A DNA stretch of 64,000 nt from Methylocystis sp. (GCA_022843405.1 JALHNQ010000003.1:1-64000); one strand, 5' to 3'. Numbered from the stretch's first letter, positions 9,047 to 19,220 are shown. The notes: generated from the sequence alone by a model not told the origin. A program made the numbers and translations.

Positions 9047-10111
9047 GTGACCGACACGGAAATTCGCCCAGAAAACGACGACGCGCGCTCCGCGCGGTCC
9101 TTCTGCGACGAGCAGGCCTTCGCTTTGGAGCGGATGCAGCTCGCGCTCGACGCCGGGCGCACCGGCATCTGGGATTGGAATCTCCTCACCGGCGAGGTGC
9201 ATATCGACGAGCGCGTGCGCCGCCTATGGGGACTGCCCGAGGGCGTTCCGGCGAGCTTCGAGATTTTCCGCAGCGCGCTGCATCCGCAGGACAAGAAGCG
9301 CACCAAGGAGGCGGTCGGCGTCGCGCTCGATCCCAATCATGAAGGCGATTACGAGATCGAATATCGCGTCATCGGTCAGACCGACCGCATCGAACGCTGG
9401 GTTTCGGTGCGCGGCCGCACCTTTTTCGAGGACGGCAGGGCGGTGCGCATTCTCGGCACGGCGCGCGACATCACGCCGCGCAAGCAGCGCGAGCAGCATG
9501 TGCGCGTTCTGCTGCGCGAGCTCGTGCATCGTTCGAAGAACCTTCTCGCCGTGGTGCAGGCGATGTCTCGGCAAACGGCCGCCGGCTCGCCGTCGCTCGA
9601 AGAATTTCAGCGCAAATTCGCCGCCCGTCTGCAGGCGCTGTCGATGGCGCATGATCTGCTCGTGTCGCAGGACTGGCGCGGCGCCTCGATGCGCGAATTG
9701 GTGCGGGCGCAGCTCGCCTATTGCATGGACACGCCTCGCGGCGACCTTTCGGGGCGCGCCAAGATCGACGGGCCGAAAATCATGCTGAAGCCGGAGGCCG
9801 CGCAGAACATTGGCCTCGCCTTGCATGAACTTGCGACGAATGCGCTGAGCTATGGCGGCCTGTCGCGACCCGACGGCGCCGTCTCGCTGACGTGGCGATT
9901 CGAAGACGGGCGGCTCGACATCGAATGGCGCGAGAGCGGCGGTCCGGCGGTGGCGACCCCGCCCCGCGAAGGCTTTGGCCATAAAGTGATCAAACGCCTT
10001 GTCGCCCAGGCGCTCGATGGAACGGCGACGCTGAATTTTCCGCCCGATGGATTGGTCTGGACGCTGTCGATTCCGGCGAGCTACGCCACGGTCAGGGAAG
10101 AGCAGGCGTAG
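9047..10111 (+). CDS. HWE-family sensor histidine kinase with PAS domain
   Basis: Soluble two-component kinase of 354 residues. A PAS/PAC domain covers about residues 30-150 (W-DWN and GTARDITPRK). The phosphoacceptor is His161 in ELVHRSKN. The N-box starts at His260 in HELATNALSYGG, and the WxE signature of HWE kinases is seen as EWRESGG at 293-299. There is no membrane segment. The start is GTG; an upstream ATG at 9012 is out of frame. No response regulator is adjacent, so it is an orphan kinase. This class is typical of Hyphomicrobiales and often senses light or stress; the signal is unknown. Confidence 0.9.
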   Translation: MTDTEIRPENDDARSARSFCDEQAFALERMQLALDAGRTGIWDWNLLTGEVHIDERVRRLWGLPEGVPASFEIFRSALHPQDKKRTKEAVGVALDPNHEGDYEIEYRVIGQTDRIERWVSVRGRTFFEDGRAVRILGTARDITPRKQREQHVRVLLRELVHRSKNLLAVVQAMSRQTAAGSPSLEEFQRKFAARLQALSMAHDLLVSQDWRGASMRELVRAQLAYCMDTPRGDLSGRAKIDGPKIMLKPEAAQNIGLALHELATNALSYGGLSRPDGAVSLTWRFEDGRLDIEWRESGGPAVATPPREGFGHKVIKRLVAQALDGTATLNFPPDGLVWTLSIPASYATVREEQA

Positions 10112-10175
10112 TATCGCAGACTGTAAGGCGTCAGTCGCAACGCGACGTGCGCTGTAGCGGCGATGCCCGGTTTGC

Positions 10176-11543
10176 TCAGCACACGCCAGCGCCATGCTGC
10201 GCGCGAAATGCTTTATAGTCCTCGGCGTTCTGCCGCGCATAGAGCATGGCGAAGGATGCGAGCGCGTCGTCGAATGCTTCGCTCTTGCCCATGTATCCGG
10301 CGAGAGTCACGGCGTCGGCGGAACGCGCATGGGCGCGCGCCAAAGTGCGCCCGCATAGTTTCGCGTAATCCAGAAGGTCGTGATTCTGCAGCAATTCGGT
10401 AAGTCCGCCCAAACGGCGCGTCTTCAGCTGGCGCATATAGAATTCGCGCTTTGACGCGGGGTCGAGCATGGGCGCTAAAAAAATGTCCGACGCCGCCTGC
10501 ATCATGCGCTGACCTTCGACGACGCGCTCCGCCTCAGCGCCGGACCATGCGCCGAAGCCGAAACGTTCCAGCACCGAGCGCTTCGCTTCCTTGATCTGAA
10601 GGAAGAGCCGCTCATCGTCCGAACTCATGAACAACGCGATCGTGCAATAGGTGCCGACGCTGCCGACGCCAACGGCCTTGAAAGCGATGTCGCACAAACC
10701 ATAGCGGTGCAACAAAGAGGCGACGTGCGGCGGCAAGTTCGCGAAGGCGGCGGCAATGAGTCCGTTGACGTCGAATTGATTGGCCTCGCCGTCATCGAGA
10801 TGGAAGAGCCGCGGCGGCTTGTCCTCGACCCGCCAGTCGCCGGAAGAGTCTTTCGCGACCCTTGGAAAATTGTCCGCATAATCATCTTCGTTTTTGTGCG
10901 ACGCGATCGCTGCGTGCACGGCGTCGTGGAGAACCCGATCGCGGAGCCCGGCGACGACGTCACGCAGCGGCACGCGGGTATTCCACGCCTCGAGCGGCGA
11001 CAAGGCGGCGAGTTTGGTCACCGCGCGGCGGTAGGCTTTGACGGCGGCGCGCGCCGTGGATCTTGCCGTCTGCTCGCTCTTGCCGGCGCCAAGGGCTGCG
11101 ACGACGGCGCTTGTCGCCAAGCGGCGCAAATCGATCGTGACATCGATCTTAGGCAGCGTTTCGTCGAAATCATTCACGTCGAACAGTGGATGTCCTTCCG
11201 GCGAGACGAATGCGCCGAAATTCATCAAATGGCAGTCGCCGCAGACCTGCGCGCGAATGCCGGGCGCCGGCTGCGTCGAAAGATCGGCGGCCATCACATC
11301 GGCGGCGCCGCGCAGAAATGCGTGCGGCGACTCCGCCATGGATTTGCGGCGAAGCGGAATCAAGGATTGGATTCGATCCCGTTCGGTCTCGGCGATGATC
11401 GTGGCGGCGTTCCGATTTGCGGCGACGTTAAAATCCGCCAGGCTTTCGCGCCGGACGAGCTGGCGCAAAGCTTTCCCAGCCGCATAGCGGGCGCGACGAT
11501 CAGGGCCGCGCTCAGCGACGCCAGTCTGCGTTTCAATGTTCAT
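10176..11543 (-). CDS. DUF2252 family protein
   Basis: Conserved protein of 455 residues recognised by the DUF2252 signature: VCGDCHLMNFGAF followed by FDVNDFDETL, with a later LFLQIKEAKRSVLE lysine segment. This arrangement resembles the kinase/aminoglycoside-phosphotransferase fold, and a phosphotransferase role is plausible but unproven. A TTG at 11552 would add three residues; the ATG at 11543 has GGAG upstream and is preferred. The gene is convergent with the HWE kinase. The gap to mutT is about 70 bp. Confidence 0.82.
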   Translation of the reverse strand: MNIETQTGVAERGPDRRARYAAGKALRQLVRRESLADFNVAANRNAATIIAETERDRIQSLIPLRRKSMAESPHAFLRGAADVMAADLSTQPAPGIRAQVCGDCHLMNFGAFVSPEGHPLFDVNDFDETLPKIDVTIDLRRLATSAVVAALGAGKSEQTARSTARAAVKAYRRAVTKLAALSPLEAWNTRVPLRDVVAGLRDRVLHDAVHAAIASHKNEDDYADNFPRVAKDSSGDWRVEDKPPRLFHLDDGEANQFDVNGLIAAAFANLPPHVASLLHRYGLCDIAFKAVGVGSVGTYCTIALFMSSDDERLFLQIKEAKRSVLERFGFGAWSGAEAERVVEGQRMMQAASDIFLAPMLDPASKREFYMRQLKTRRLGGLTELLQNHDLLDYAKLCGRTLARAHARSADAVTLAGYMGKSEAFDDALASFAMLYARQNAEDYKAFRAQHGAGVC

Positions 11544-11611
11544 CGTCGGCAATCTCCAAACGAAGAGGCGATGATGGCATATAGATCGGCCGGGTCAGCG
11601 CGCCATCGCGA

Positions 11612-12025
11612 TCACCCCAGCAAATCGATCAGCGGGCCGATCAGCGGCGCGTCGGCGGGCGGCATCGGATAGTTGCGCAGTTCGCGGGCGCGCGCCCATT
11701 TCACCGCCTGTCCCTCCGTCGGGCTGACAAAACCCTCCCACTTACGGCAGACGTAAAGCGGCATCAGAAGATGAAAATCATCATAGGCGTGGCTGGCGAA
11801 GGTTAAGGGCGCGAGGCAGGGCGCGCAGACGCGCACGCCGAGCTCCTCTTCGAGTTCGCGGGCCAGCGCATCCTCCGGCCGCTCGCCGGGATGTAGCTTG
11901 CCGCCGGGAAATTCCCATAGACCTGCAAGCTGCTTGCCTTCAGGCCGCTGTGCGATGAGCACGCGATTGTCGGCGTCGACGAGCGCCGCCGCAACGACCA
12001 GCAGAAGATTCACGGGCGCGCTCAA
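11612..12025 (-). CDS. mutT: 8-oxo-dGTP diphosphatase, Nudix
   Basis: Sanitises oxidised nucleotides by hydrolysing 8-oxo-dGTP to the monophosphate, which prevents A:T to C:G transversions. The protein has 137 residues. The Nudix box is intact: GGKLHPGERPEDALARELEE with the following ELGV, containing the REL-EE metal ligands. The start appears to be TTG overlapping the stop of the upstream lipoprotein gene (TTGA), which implies coupled translation. Confidence 0.9.
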   Translation of the reverse strand: MSAPVNLLLVVAAALVDADNRVLIAQRPEGKQLAGLWEFPGGKLHPGERPEDALARELEEELGVRVCAPCLAPLTFASHAYDDFHLLMPLYVCRKWEGFVSPTEGQAVKWARARELRNYPMPPADAPLIGPLIDLLG

Positions 12026-12543
12026 TTGCCGGAGAGAACGACTTTCACCGGACCGTGTTCCTGTCCGGTGAGCGTCACTTCCTCATACATCGCGCCGCCT
12101 TCAGGCGTTTGCGAATCCTTTGGCTTCCATATGAGTCGCGTGGTGAGGTAGTAGCGCCCGGGCGCGACATTCTCGAATGTGAAGCGGCCATCCGGCTCAA
12201 CCGTCGTCGTGCGCGTGAGCGCGGCATATTGCGCGTCCGGCTCGACTTTCGGAATCGCCGCGGCCGGCAGAAATTTCACCGAGCCGTAGAACTTCTTGAT
12301 TCGTTCCTGTGCATAAGTCGTCGCCGGAATGAGCCTTACGGTTTCGCCGGCGGCGTAGCGCACATTCGATTTCCCCGAGGCGTCACGCAGAAAGGCCTGT
12401 CCGGCGATGACGCCTCTGCCGGGCGCTCTAATGTAACTCGCCTGGGACGGATCGAATCCGAGGCCGGACGTCGGTCCGCGCGGGGCGTTGCACGCCGATA
12501 GTATGACGAGGGGCGCGACGACAAGAAATTTGAGCCAACGCAT
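12022..12543 (-). CDS. Putative lipoprotein with carboxypeptidase-regulatory-like domain
   Basis: Predicted lipoprotein of 173 residues. The N-terminus has a short hydrophobic stretch ending in the lipobox LSAC, with Cys at about residue 18. The C-terminal half contains a beta-sandwich-like segment (FTFENVAPGRYYL) as in carboxypeptidase-regulatory domains. Function is unknown. It is translationally coupled to mutT, which is unusual and probably reflects only shared transcription. Confidence 0.75.
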   Translation of the reverse strand: MRWLKFLVVAPLVILSACNAPRGPTSGLGFDPSQASYIRAPGRGVIAGQAFLRDASGKSNVRYAAGETVRLIPATTYAQERIKKFYGSVKFLPAAAIPKVEPDAQYAALTRTTTVEPDGRFTFENVAPGRYYLTTRLIWKPKDSQTPEGGAMYEEVTLTGQEHGPVKVVLSGN

Positions 12544-12889
12544 GCGCGCAACGCTCCACGACGAACACAGGTCGCCAACCTTTGCCGGCGCCGCGGGGGC
12601 CGGGCGTTTGCCAGCGAAGCGGCTTCGGCGGTCAGATAATCTAGCACGTCAAATATCGTCCTGACGACAGCGATGCGCGCGGACCGCGCCGCCGCCTCGC
12701 GGACGCCCTGCTGGTCATCGCGCCCGAGGCCGCGGCGGCGAAAAGGCCGGCGGGCGCATCTCGAAACAGCGGAGGAGATATTGGCGTAATATCAAGCTCC
12801 TCCGCGGCTCCATGATAAGGATTTCGTCGCTGGCGTCGCGTCCTTCGCCCTATCCGCCGACAATTGCGTTCTCGAACGCCGCGCGGTGA
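12544..12889. other. Intergenic region with an inverted repeat
   Basis: About 346 bp without a convincing gene. The one clear structure is an inverted repeat at 12769-12805 with arms GCGGAGGAG and CTCCTCCGC and an inner ATATT/AATAT pair. It lies about 85 bp beyond the argJ stop and may end that transcript, though no strong U run follows. Confidence 0.5.
12769..12805 (-). terminator. Possible argJ terminator hairpin
   Basis: Inverted repeat with 9-bp outer arms and a 5-bp inner AT stem. On the minus strand it is followed only by a weak T stretch (GTTTCG), so intrinsic termination is uncertain. Confidence 0.35.
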
Positions 12890-14137
12890 TCAGCTTCGGT
12901 AGTCGCCGTTGATCGCGACATAGTCCTTGGTGAGGTCGCAGGTCCATACTGTCGCCGCGCCCTTGCCCAATCCAAGATCGACATTGATGACGATCTCGTC
13001 GCGCTTCATGATCTGCGAAACTTCCGCTTCGTCATAGTCGGGATCGCGCAACCCCTTATGCGCGACGCGCACGCCGCCGAACCAGATCGCGAGCCTGTCG
13101 CGGTCGGCCTTTTCGCCGGCCTTGCCGACCGCCATGACGATGCGACCCCAATTGGCGTCCTCGCCGGCGATCGCGGTCTTCACGAGCAGCGAATTGGCGA
13201 TCGAAAAGGCGACGCGCTTCGCCGCCTTGGCGCTGTCGGCGCCGGTCACCGTCACTTCGACGAATTTGCGAGCGCCTTCGCCATCCTTCACCACCTGATG
13301 GGCGAGATCGAGCAGCACGGCGTCGAGCGTGCGCTTGAAATCCGCGAGCCGCTTGTCGTTCGCTTGTTCGATCTTCGGCGCGCCGCGTCTCTTCGCGGCG
13401 CCCGTCGCAAAGAGCAGCAGCGTGTCGGAGGTCGACGTGTCGCCATCGACGGTGATGGCGTTGAAGCTTCTCTTGGCGCCGTTCTCGAGCATCGCCTGCA
13501 GCGCTTCCGCGCCGATCGCCGCGTCGGTGAAGACGAAGGCGAGCATCGTCGCCATGTCGGGCGCGATCATCCCGGCGCCCTTGGCGAAGCCGCTGATCGT
13601 CACGTCGACGCCGCCGATCGTCGCCGTGCGCGTCGAAAGCTTCGGATAGGTGTCGGTGGTCATGATCGCGCGCGAAGCGTCCAACCAGCCCTCGGGTCGC
13701 GCCTCTTCGACGAGCTTCTCCAACAGCCCGTCGAATTTATGCGCGTCGAGCGGCTCGCCGATCACGCCCGTCGACGCGAGGAAAATCTGGCGTTCGGGCG
13801 CGCCCGCCGCCGCGGCGGCGAGCTTCGCCGAGAATTTGACCGCCTGCGCGCCGGTCTTGCCGGTGAAGGCGTTGGCGTTTCCGGAATTGACGAGCAGCGC
13901 GCGGGCCTTGCCGCCCTTGAGGCGATCGCGGCACCAGTCGACCGGCGCCGAAGGACATTTGGACTTGGTGAAGACGCCCGCGACCGTCGTTCCCGCATCG
14001 AGCAGGGCCAGCATCACGTCGGTGCGTCCAGCATAGCGTACGCCAGCGGCGCCGACGGAGAAGCGCACGCCTTCGAGCGGCGGGATATCTGGCGTGGATT
14101 GCGGCGCGAGCGGGGAGACAGGGGCGTCATGAGCCAT
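12890..14137 (-). CDS. argJ: Bifunctional ornithine acetyltransferase / N-acetylglutamate synthase
   Basis: Recycles the acetyl group from N-acetylornithine to glutamate in the cyclic arginine pathway, and may also acetylate glutamate from acetyl-CoA. The precursor self-cleaves before the nucleophilic Thr in APDMATML, here Thr197 of a 415-residue protein, giving alpha and beta chains. The open frame runs to 14200; the ATG at 14137 (start [10 protein letters not shown]) gives the usual length and has AAGG upstream. It follows the parvulin gene by about 130 bp on the same strand. In many Hyphomicrobiales secA sits between or beside these two; it is not here. Confidence 0.95.
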   Translation of the reverse strand: MAHDAPVSPLAPQSTPDIPPLEGVRFSVGAAGVRYAGRTDVMLALLDAGTTVAGVFTKSKCPSAPVDWCRDRLKGGKARALLVNSGNANAFTGKTGAQAVKFSAKLAAAAAGAPERQIFLASTGVIGEPLDAHKFDGLLEKLVEEARPEGWLDASRAIMTTDTYPKLSTRTATIGGVDVTISGFAKGAGMIAPDMATMLAFVFTDAAIGAEALQAMLENGAKRSFNAITVDGDTSTSDTLLLFATGAAKRRGAPKIEQANDKRLADFKRTLDAVLLDLAHQVVKDGEGARKFVEVTVTGADSAKAAKRVAFSIANSLLVKTAIAGEDANWGRIVMAVGKAGEKADRDRLAIWFGGVRVAHKGLRDPDYDEAEVSQIMKRDEIVINVDLGLGKGAATVWTCDLTKDYVAINGDYRS

Positions 14138-14269
14138 AGCGGAGCCTTGCAAATTGGAGTGGACCCGGGCGGGTTTGACGACGCTTCGGGTCCACGTCAA
14201 GGCTTCGCTGCGGAGCGGACTTTGTTCGGTCGAAGAATCTCGCGTGAAGCGGAAAAAGGCGCTTCGAGG

Positions 14270-15175
14270 CTACTTTTTTTTCGCCGGCTCGGCAGGCTTT
14301 TCGGCGGGCTTGGCGCCGGGCGAGCCCTCTGCGGGTTGATCCGCGCGCTCGATCTTGGAGCCGTCGCGCAATTTCATGACGAGTTCGCTCTGCGCCTTCT
14401 GCACCACATAGCGGGCGACCTGATCCTTGACTTGGTCGAGCGGCGGAAAGACTTTCGGGCGCTTCTCATCAAGCTTGATGACGTGCCAGCCGAACTGCGT
14501 CTTGATGGGATCGGAAATCTGGCCCGGCGTCATCTTCGCCGCAGCCTCGCCGAACTCCGGCACCATGCGGTCCTTCGTGAACCAGCCGAGGTCGCCGCCC
14601 TTGGCGCCGGGGTCCTTCGAAAGTTCGGTCGCGACTTTGCCGAAATCCTCGCCGCCCTTGACGCGCTTGAGCGCAGCCTTCGCTTCGTCTTCGGTCGGCA
14701 CCAGAATGTGATGCGCGTGATATTCCGTTTCCGGCTTCTGGTTTTTCGCCGCCTCTTCATAGGCCTGCTTGATCGCCGCTTCGGTCGCAGCTTTTAGGGC
14801 TACGTCGCCGAGCAGCGTCTCCATCAGCGCCTTGTCGCGCAAATAGCCAAGTTTCTTGGCGAATTCCGGCGTTTCGGCGACTTTGTCGGCCTGCGCCTTT
14901 TGCACGACGAGTTGCTCATCGATGAGGAAATCGAGGACGTAAGACTCGCGCGCCTTTCCCTCAAGCTGACGGGGAATGGCGGGGCCGAGATCCTCCAACG
15001 CCAGCTTCAGGTCCTCGTCGGTGATCTCGACGCCATTGACTTTGGCAAGCGTTTTCGCCGCCGCTGTCCCGCCGGCGACGCTCATCGCCAGCAGGGCGGC
15101 GAGCGCGGTCGCTCCAAGCGCGGCGCGAGCGAGGGAACGCGCATTCTTGCAGGCGTGAGACATGATCTGCTCCAA
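14270..15175 (-). CDS. Periplasmic parvulin-type peptidyl-prolyl isomerase
   Basis: Periplasmic foldase of the SurA/PrsA/PpiD type, 301 residues (or 297 if the second Met is used). A signal peptide ends near GGTAAAK, around residue 40. An N-terminal SurA-like helical part is followed by the rotamase domain at about 150-250, recognised by YHAHHILV, DPGAKGGDLGWF and FGWHVIKL. The C-terminus is a low-complexity Pro/Ala/Lys tail. It is the first gene of a likely transcript with argJ. Confidence 0.9.
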   Translation of the reverse strand: MEQIMSHACKNARSLARAALGATALAALLAMSVAGGTAAAKTLAKVNGVEITDEDLKLALEDLGPAIPRQLEGKARESYVLDFLIDEQLVVQKAQADKVAETPEFAKKLGYLRDKALMETLLGDVALKAATEAAIKQAYEEAAKNQKPETEYHAHHILVPTEDEAKAALKRVKGGEDFGKVATELSKDPGAKGGDLGWFTKDRMVPEFGEAAAKMTPGQISDPIKTQFGWHVIKLDEKRPKVFPPLDQVKDQVARYVVQKAQSELVMKLRDGSKIERADQPAEGSPGAKPAEKPAEPAKKK

Positions 15176-15286
15176 AAAAGGGCCGGGGCGGCCTTGAAGT
15201 AAAGCGGCCGTCGCCGCTGGCGGGAACGCTCCTGCGCGAGGAATCCGGCGTATCTATGCCTGAGCGGCCAGTTCTGCAACTCCCGA

Positions 15287-18244
15287 TCACACTGAAACCG
15301 GGCGCTCGGCGGCCTCGCCGACGACGTTCGTGAAAATTTCCCGAGTCCGCTTCTGCGTGTCCGCGAGCAGCGCTTCGAGATTGGAAAGATCGGGCGCATC
15401 GCCGACTCGCAGCAGCAGCTCCGTCAAGCCGCGCGGCGCATCGGCGGGACGAAACGCGTCGTCGATGGCCAGCCGCATCAATTGGGTCAGGCCTTGATAG
15501 AGCCGCGACGCTTCCGCCAGCGCTTGGGCCCGGCCGGCGTCGAGCGCGCCAGCATCTTTAAGACGCTCCAAGGCGAGTGTGGCGGTCGTCGAGAAAAGTT
15601 CTGGATGCTGCGGGCCATGGCGCAGCATCAGATATTGGGCGATGAACTCGATATCGACGAGCCCGCCGGGAACCTGCTTGACTTCCCATGGGTTTCTCGA
15701 CCCCTTTTCCTTTTCGATCCGCCGGCGCATGGACAAGACGTCGTCCTTCAATTTTTGCGGGTCGCGGGGCGTCGTCAGCGCGGCGCGAATCGCCGCTTCG
15801 ACGCGATTGGCGAAGGCTTCAGGACCGGCGATGACGCGGGCGCGGGTCAGGGCCATATGCTCCCAAGTCCAGGCCTCATCGGCCTGGTAGTCCGAGAAGG
15901 CCTTGAGGCTCACCGCGATCGGGCCGCTGTTGCCTGAAGGCCGCAGGCGAAAATCCACCTCATAGAGCAGGCCTTCGGCCGTGGGCGCGGAAAGGGCGCT
16001 GATCAGCCTCTGGGTGAGGCGGCCGTAATATTGCTGCGTCGAAAGCGGCCGCCCGCCGCCTTGCGATTCCGCCAGCGGATCGGCGTCGTAGAGCAGCATC
16101 AGATCGAGATCGGAAGACGCCGTCATTTCGCGCCCGCCGAGCTTGCCCATGGCGACGACCGCGGCCGCGCCGCCCTCGATCGTTCCATGCATTTTGGCGA
16201 ATTCGTCGCAGACCAGCGTGAAGAGCCGGGAAATCAGCGTTTCGGCGAGTCGCGTATAGGCGAAGCCGGCTTCCGCCACCGAAACCGAACCTGTCAGGAT
16301 GCGCACGCCGATGAGGAATTTCTGCTCTTGTCCAAAGATGCGGGCGCGGTCGAGCGCGTCTTCATAGGAGCGTGCCTCAAGAAACTGCTCTCCAAGCCGC
16401 TGATCGAGCTCCGCCTGCGACGGCACGCTTTCGAAGAACGCGGGTTCGAGCAGCGCGTCCAATACGCGTGGCCGGCGCGAAATGGTCTCGGCGAGCTTTG
16501 GCGCCGCGCCCATGATCGCGGCGAGCAGGTTCAAGAGGCGCGGCTGCGACACCAGAAGCGAGAAGAGCTGCACGCCGGCCGGCAGTTTCGAGATCAGCTT
16601 GTCGAATGCGAGAAAAGCGGCGTCGGCGTTCTCGGTTGCTGCCATCGCTTCGAGCAGGATCGGCGTCAGTTCCGTAAGGCGTTCGCGCGCCACGGTCGAG
16701 CGGGTGGCGGCGTAGCGGCCGAAATGCCAGCCACGAATGGTCGCCGTCACCGTCTTCGGATTCGCAAAGCCCATGTCGACGAGCGTCTCGATCGTGCCCG
16801 GATCGTCGTCATCGCCGGTGAAGACCAGATTGCCGGCCGAGGATGTAAGCTGCGGCGCGCTTTCGAAGAGTTTCGCATAGTGACTTTGCACCACGTCGAG
16901 CCGTTTGAGAAGCGCTTCGGCGAAGTCGGCGTAGCCGGCAAAGCCCATCATTCGGCCGATGCCGGCGACGCCCTCTTCAGTTTCGGGCAGCGTATGTTTC
17001 TGCTCGTCGGCGACCATCTGAATGCGATGCTCGACGTCGCGCAAAAAGAGATAGGCGTCGCGCAGATCGTCTCGCGCCTGCGGCGCCACCCAGCCACTCT
17101 CGACGAGTTGGTCGAGCATGGCGAGCGTGGAGCGCCCGCGCAGACGCCGATCGCGACCGCCGGTGATGAGCTGTTGCGTCTGCACGAAGAATTCGATTTC
17201 GCGAATGCCGCCGCGCCCGAGTTTGATATTGTGGCCGGCGACCGCGATCTTGCCGTGGCCCTTATGGGCGTGAATCTGCCGCTTGATCGAGTGCACGTCG
17301 GCGATCGCGGCGAAGTCGAAATATTTGCGCCACACGAAAGGCGCGAGCTCCTGCAGGAATTGCTCGCCGGCGAATATGTCCCCGGCGACCGGCCGCGCCT
17401 TGATATAGGCGGCGCGCTCCCAGTTCTGGCCCATGCTTTCGTAATAGCTCAGCGCCGCTTCGAGCGGGATCGCGATCGGCGTCGCGCCGGGATCGGGACG
17501 CAGCCGCAAATCGGTTCGAAACACATAGCCGTCGGCGCTGCGCTCGCTCATGATTTTCACGATGCGTTTCGTCAGTCTGACGAAGAAATCGACATCTTCC
17601 GAAGGGTCGGCGAGCCTTGCGCGGGAACGGTCGAAGAAGACGACGAGATCGATGTCGGAAGAGTAATTCAGTTCATATGCGCCGCCCTTGCCCATGCCGA
17701 GAAAAATCCATCCCGATCCGCGCTCCGGCTCGCGTTGGTCGGCGAGTTCGATCTTGCCGGCGAGCGAAGCGGCGCGCAGTGTGAAGCGAATGGCGGCGGA
17801 TAGCGCAGCGTCGGCGATCCGGGTGAGCGCGGCGGTGGCTTCTAGCGTGTCCCAGACTTTGGAAAGATCGGCGAGCGCGATGATCAGCGCGGCTTCCTGC
17901 TTGGTGAGCCGCAGCAGGCGCATCAACTCAGCTTCGTCCTGCGTTTCGACGTTCCGCGTTTCCGCGATGAGCGCGTCGATGCGCTGCGCGGGATCGCTCG
18001 CGAGGACGCGTGCGAGCCGCGCCGGATCGCGCGCGGAAAGGTCGGTCAGATAGGGCGAAGAGCCCAATACGCCGAGCAGCAGTTCGCGCGCCTTCGGCCG
18101 CTCGTCCAGGAGCGCGGCGACCGCGCCATCGACTACGCCGTCCTTCTCGAGAACGCGCGCCAGCGCCGCCTCGGCCTTCCCGGCGTCGAGCGGCTGAATG
18201 ATGATCTTGGCGCGGTCGATGAGCGAATGTTCTGTCGGCGTCAA
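15287..18244 (-). CDS. glnE: Bifunctional glutamine synthetase adenylyltransferase / adenylyl-removase
   Basis: Controls glutamine synthetase by adding and removing AMP in response to PII and glutamine. Two nucleotidyltransferase domains are visible: the deadenylating one with SSDIDLVVF near residue 195 and the adenylylating one with SSDLDLMLLYD near residue 711, each followed by a helical domain. A longer frame reaches 18787 but would overlap the divergent DUF815 gene. A TTG at 18244 with GGGAAAAG upstream gives 985 residues, the usual GlnE length, so I place the start there. The TTG start may keep expression low. Confidence 0.92.
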   Translation of the reverse strand: MTPTEHSLIDRAKIIIQPLDAGKAEAALARVLEKDGVVDGAVAALLDERPKARELLLGVLGSSPYLTDLSARDPARLARVLASDPAQRIDALIAETRNVETQDEAELMRLLRLTKQEAALIIALADLSKVWDTLEATAALTRIADAALSAAIRFTLRAASLAGKIELADQREPERGSGWIFLGMGKGGAYELNYSSDIDLVVFFDRSRARLADPSEDVDFFVRLTKRIVKIMSERSADGYVFRTDLRLRPDPGATPIAIPLEAALSYYESMGQNWERAAYIKARPVAGDIFAGEQFLQELAPFVWRKYFDFAAIADVHSIKRQIHAHKGHGKIAVAGHNIKLGRGGIREIEFFVQTQQLITGGRDRRLRGRSTLAMLDQLVESGWVAPQARDDLRDAYLFLRDVEHRIQMVADEQKHTLPETEEGVAGIGRMMGFAGYADFAEALLKRLDVVQSHYAKLFESAPQLTSSAGNLVFTGDDDDPGTIETLVDMGFANPKTVTATIRGWHFGRYAATRSTVARERLTELTPILLEAMAATENADAAFLAFDKLISKLPAGVQLFSLLVSQPRLLNLLAAIMGAAPKLAETISRRPRVLDALLEPAFFESVPSQAELDQRLGEQFLEARSYEDALDRARIFGQEQKFLIGVRILTGSVSVAEAGFAYTRLAETLISRLFTLVCDEFAKMHGTIEGGAAAVVAMGKLGGREMTASSDLDLMLLYDADPLAESQGGGRPLSTQQYYGRLTQRLISALSAPTAEGLLYEVDFRLRPSGNSGPIAVSLKAFSDYQADEAWTWEHMALTRARVIAGPEAFANRVEAAIRAALTTPRDPQKLKDDVLSMRRRIEKEKGSRNPWEVKQVPGGLVDIEFIAQYLMLRHGPQHPELFSTTATLALERLKDAGALDAGRAQALAEASRLYQGLTQLMRLAIDDAFRPADAPRGLTELLLRVGDAPDLSNLEALLADTQKRTREIFTNVVGEAAERPVSV

Positions 18245-18371
18245 AATCTTTTCCCGGCTAAGCCGTCGATGCGGCGCTGGCCCTTGGGTATAATCCTCTG
18301 CGTCGCCCAAAGCAGCCCCGGCGGATTGACGCCCCGTGAGGCCGATTTTCCAAAGAAACCGCGGAGAGTTC

Positions 18372-19220
18372 ATGTCGCAAGAGGATGTCGCGCAGTTGGT
18401 CGCCCGCATCGCCGAGGCTCTGGAGCGGCTTGCGCCCGGGAAGCCCGACGCGCCCGATTTCGCGGCCGCCGAGGCGTTCGTCTGGCGCGCCGCCGGCGGG
18501 GCGTTCCATCCGGTCGCCCGCGTCAACCGCGTCGATCTCGCGTTGCTCAAGGGCGTCGACCGCCAGCGCGACATGCTTCTCGCCAACACCGGCCGCTTCG
18601 CGCAGGGTCTGCCCGCCAACAACGCGCTGCTGTGGGGCGCGCGCGGCATGGGCAAATCCTCGCTGGTGAAATCAGTCCACGGCGCGCTCGCCGACAAGGG
18701 GCTGAAACTCATCGAAATCCATCGCGAGGATATTGAAGCTTTGCCCGCGCTGCTTGGCGCGCTGGCGCGGGCGCGGTTCCGCTTCATCGTCTTTTGCGAC
18801 GACCTTTCCTTCGACGGCGCGGAGACGAGCTACAAGGCGCTCAAGACCGCGCTTGAAGGCGGCGTCGAAGGGCGCCCCGACAATGTGCTCTTCTACGCCA
18901 CCTCGAACCGCCGTCATTTGCTGCCGCGCGACATGATGGAGAATGAAAGCGCGACCGCGATTCACCCCGGCGAGGCGATTGAAGAAAAAATCTCGCTCTC
19001 CGATCGCTTCGGACTTTGGATCGGCTTTCACAATTGCAGCCAGGACGATTATCTGGCGATGGTCTTTGGCTATGTCGATCATTTTGGCCTTACCGCGCCA
19101 AAGGCGACGATCCGCGCCGAGGCGCTGGAATGGTCGATCACGCGCGGCGGGCGTTCAGGCCGCGTCGCCTGGCAATATATTCAGGACCTGGCCGGGCGGC
19201 TGGGGAAAGAATTGTCATAG
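18372..19220 (+). CDS. DUF815 family AAA-type ATPase
   Basis: ATPase of 282 residues. The P-loop is GARGMGKSS starting at residue 89. The likely Walker B is FIVFCDDLSF, and a sensor-like NVLFYATSNRRHLLPRD follows. The family is common in alphaproteobacteria; its role is undefined, and it resembles DnaA/IstB-like loaders. The ATG at 18372 has GGAGA ahead and is preferred to the in-frame ATG at 18336. It is divergent from glnE with about 127 bp between starts. Confidence 0.85.
   Translation: MSQEDVAQLVARIAEALERLAPGKPDAPDFAAAEAFVWRAAGGAFHPVARVNRVDLALLKGVDRQRDMLLANTGRFAQGLPANNALLWGARGMGKSSLVKSVHGALADKGLKLIEIHREDIEALPALLGALARARFRFIVFCDDLSFDGAETSYKALKTALEGGVEGRPDNVLFYATSNRRHLLPRDMMENESATAIHPGEAIEEKISLSDRFGLWIGFHNCSQDDYLAMVFGYVDHFGLTAPKATIRAEALEWSITRGGRSGRVAWQYIQDLAGRLGKELS

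Noticed and set aside
13058..14797. Long plus-strand frame across argJ and the foldase gene
   Set aside because: It spans two real minus-strand genes and their gap, with no family features.
16031..17803. Long plus-strand frame of 590 codons opposite glnE
   Set aside because: Its composition is the His/Arg/Ala-rich shadow of a GC-rich gene, and glnE on the other strand is clear by motif.
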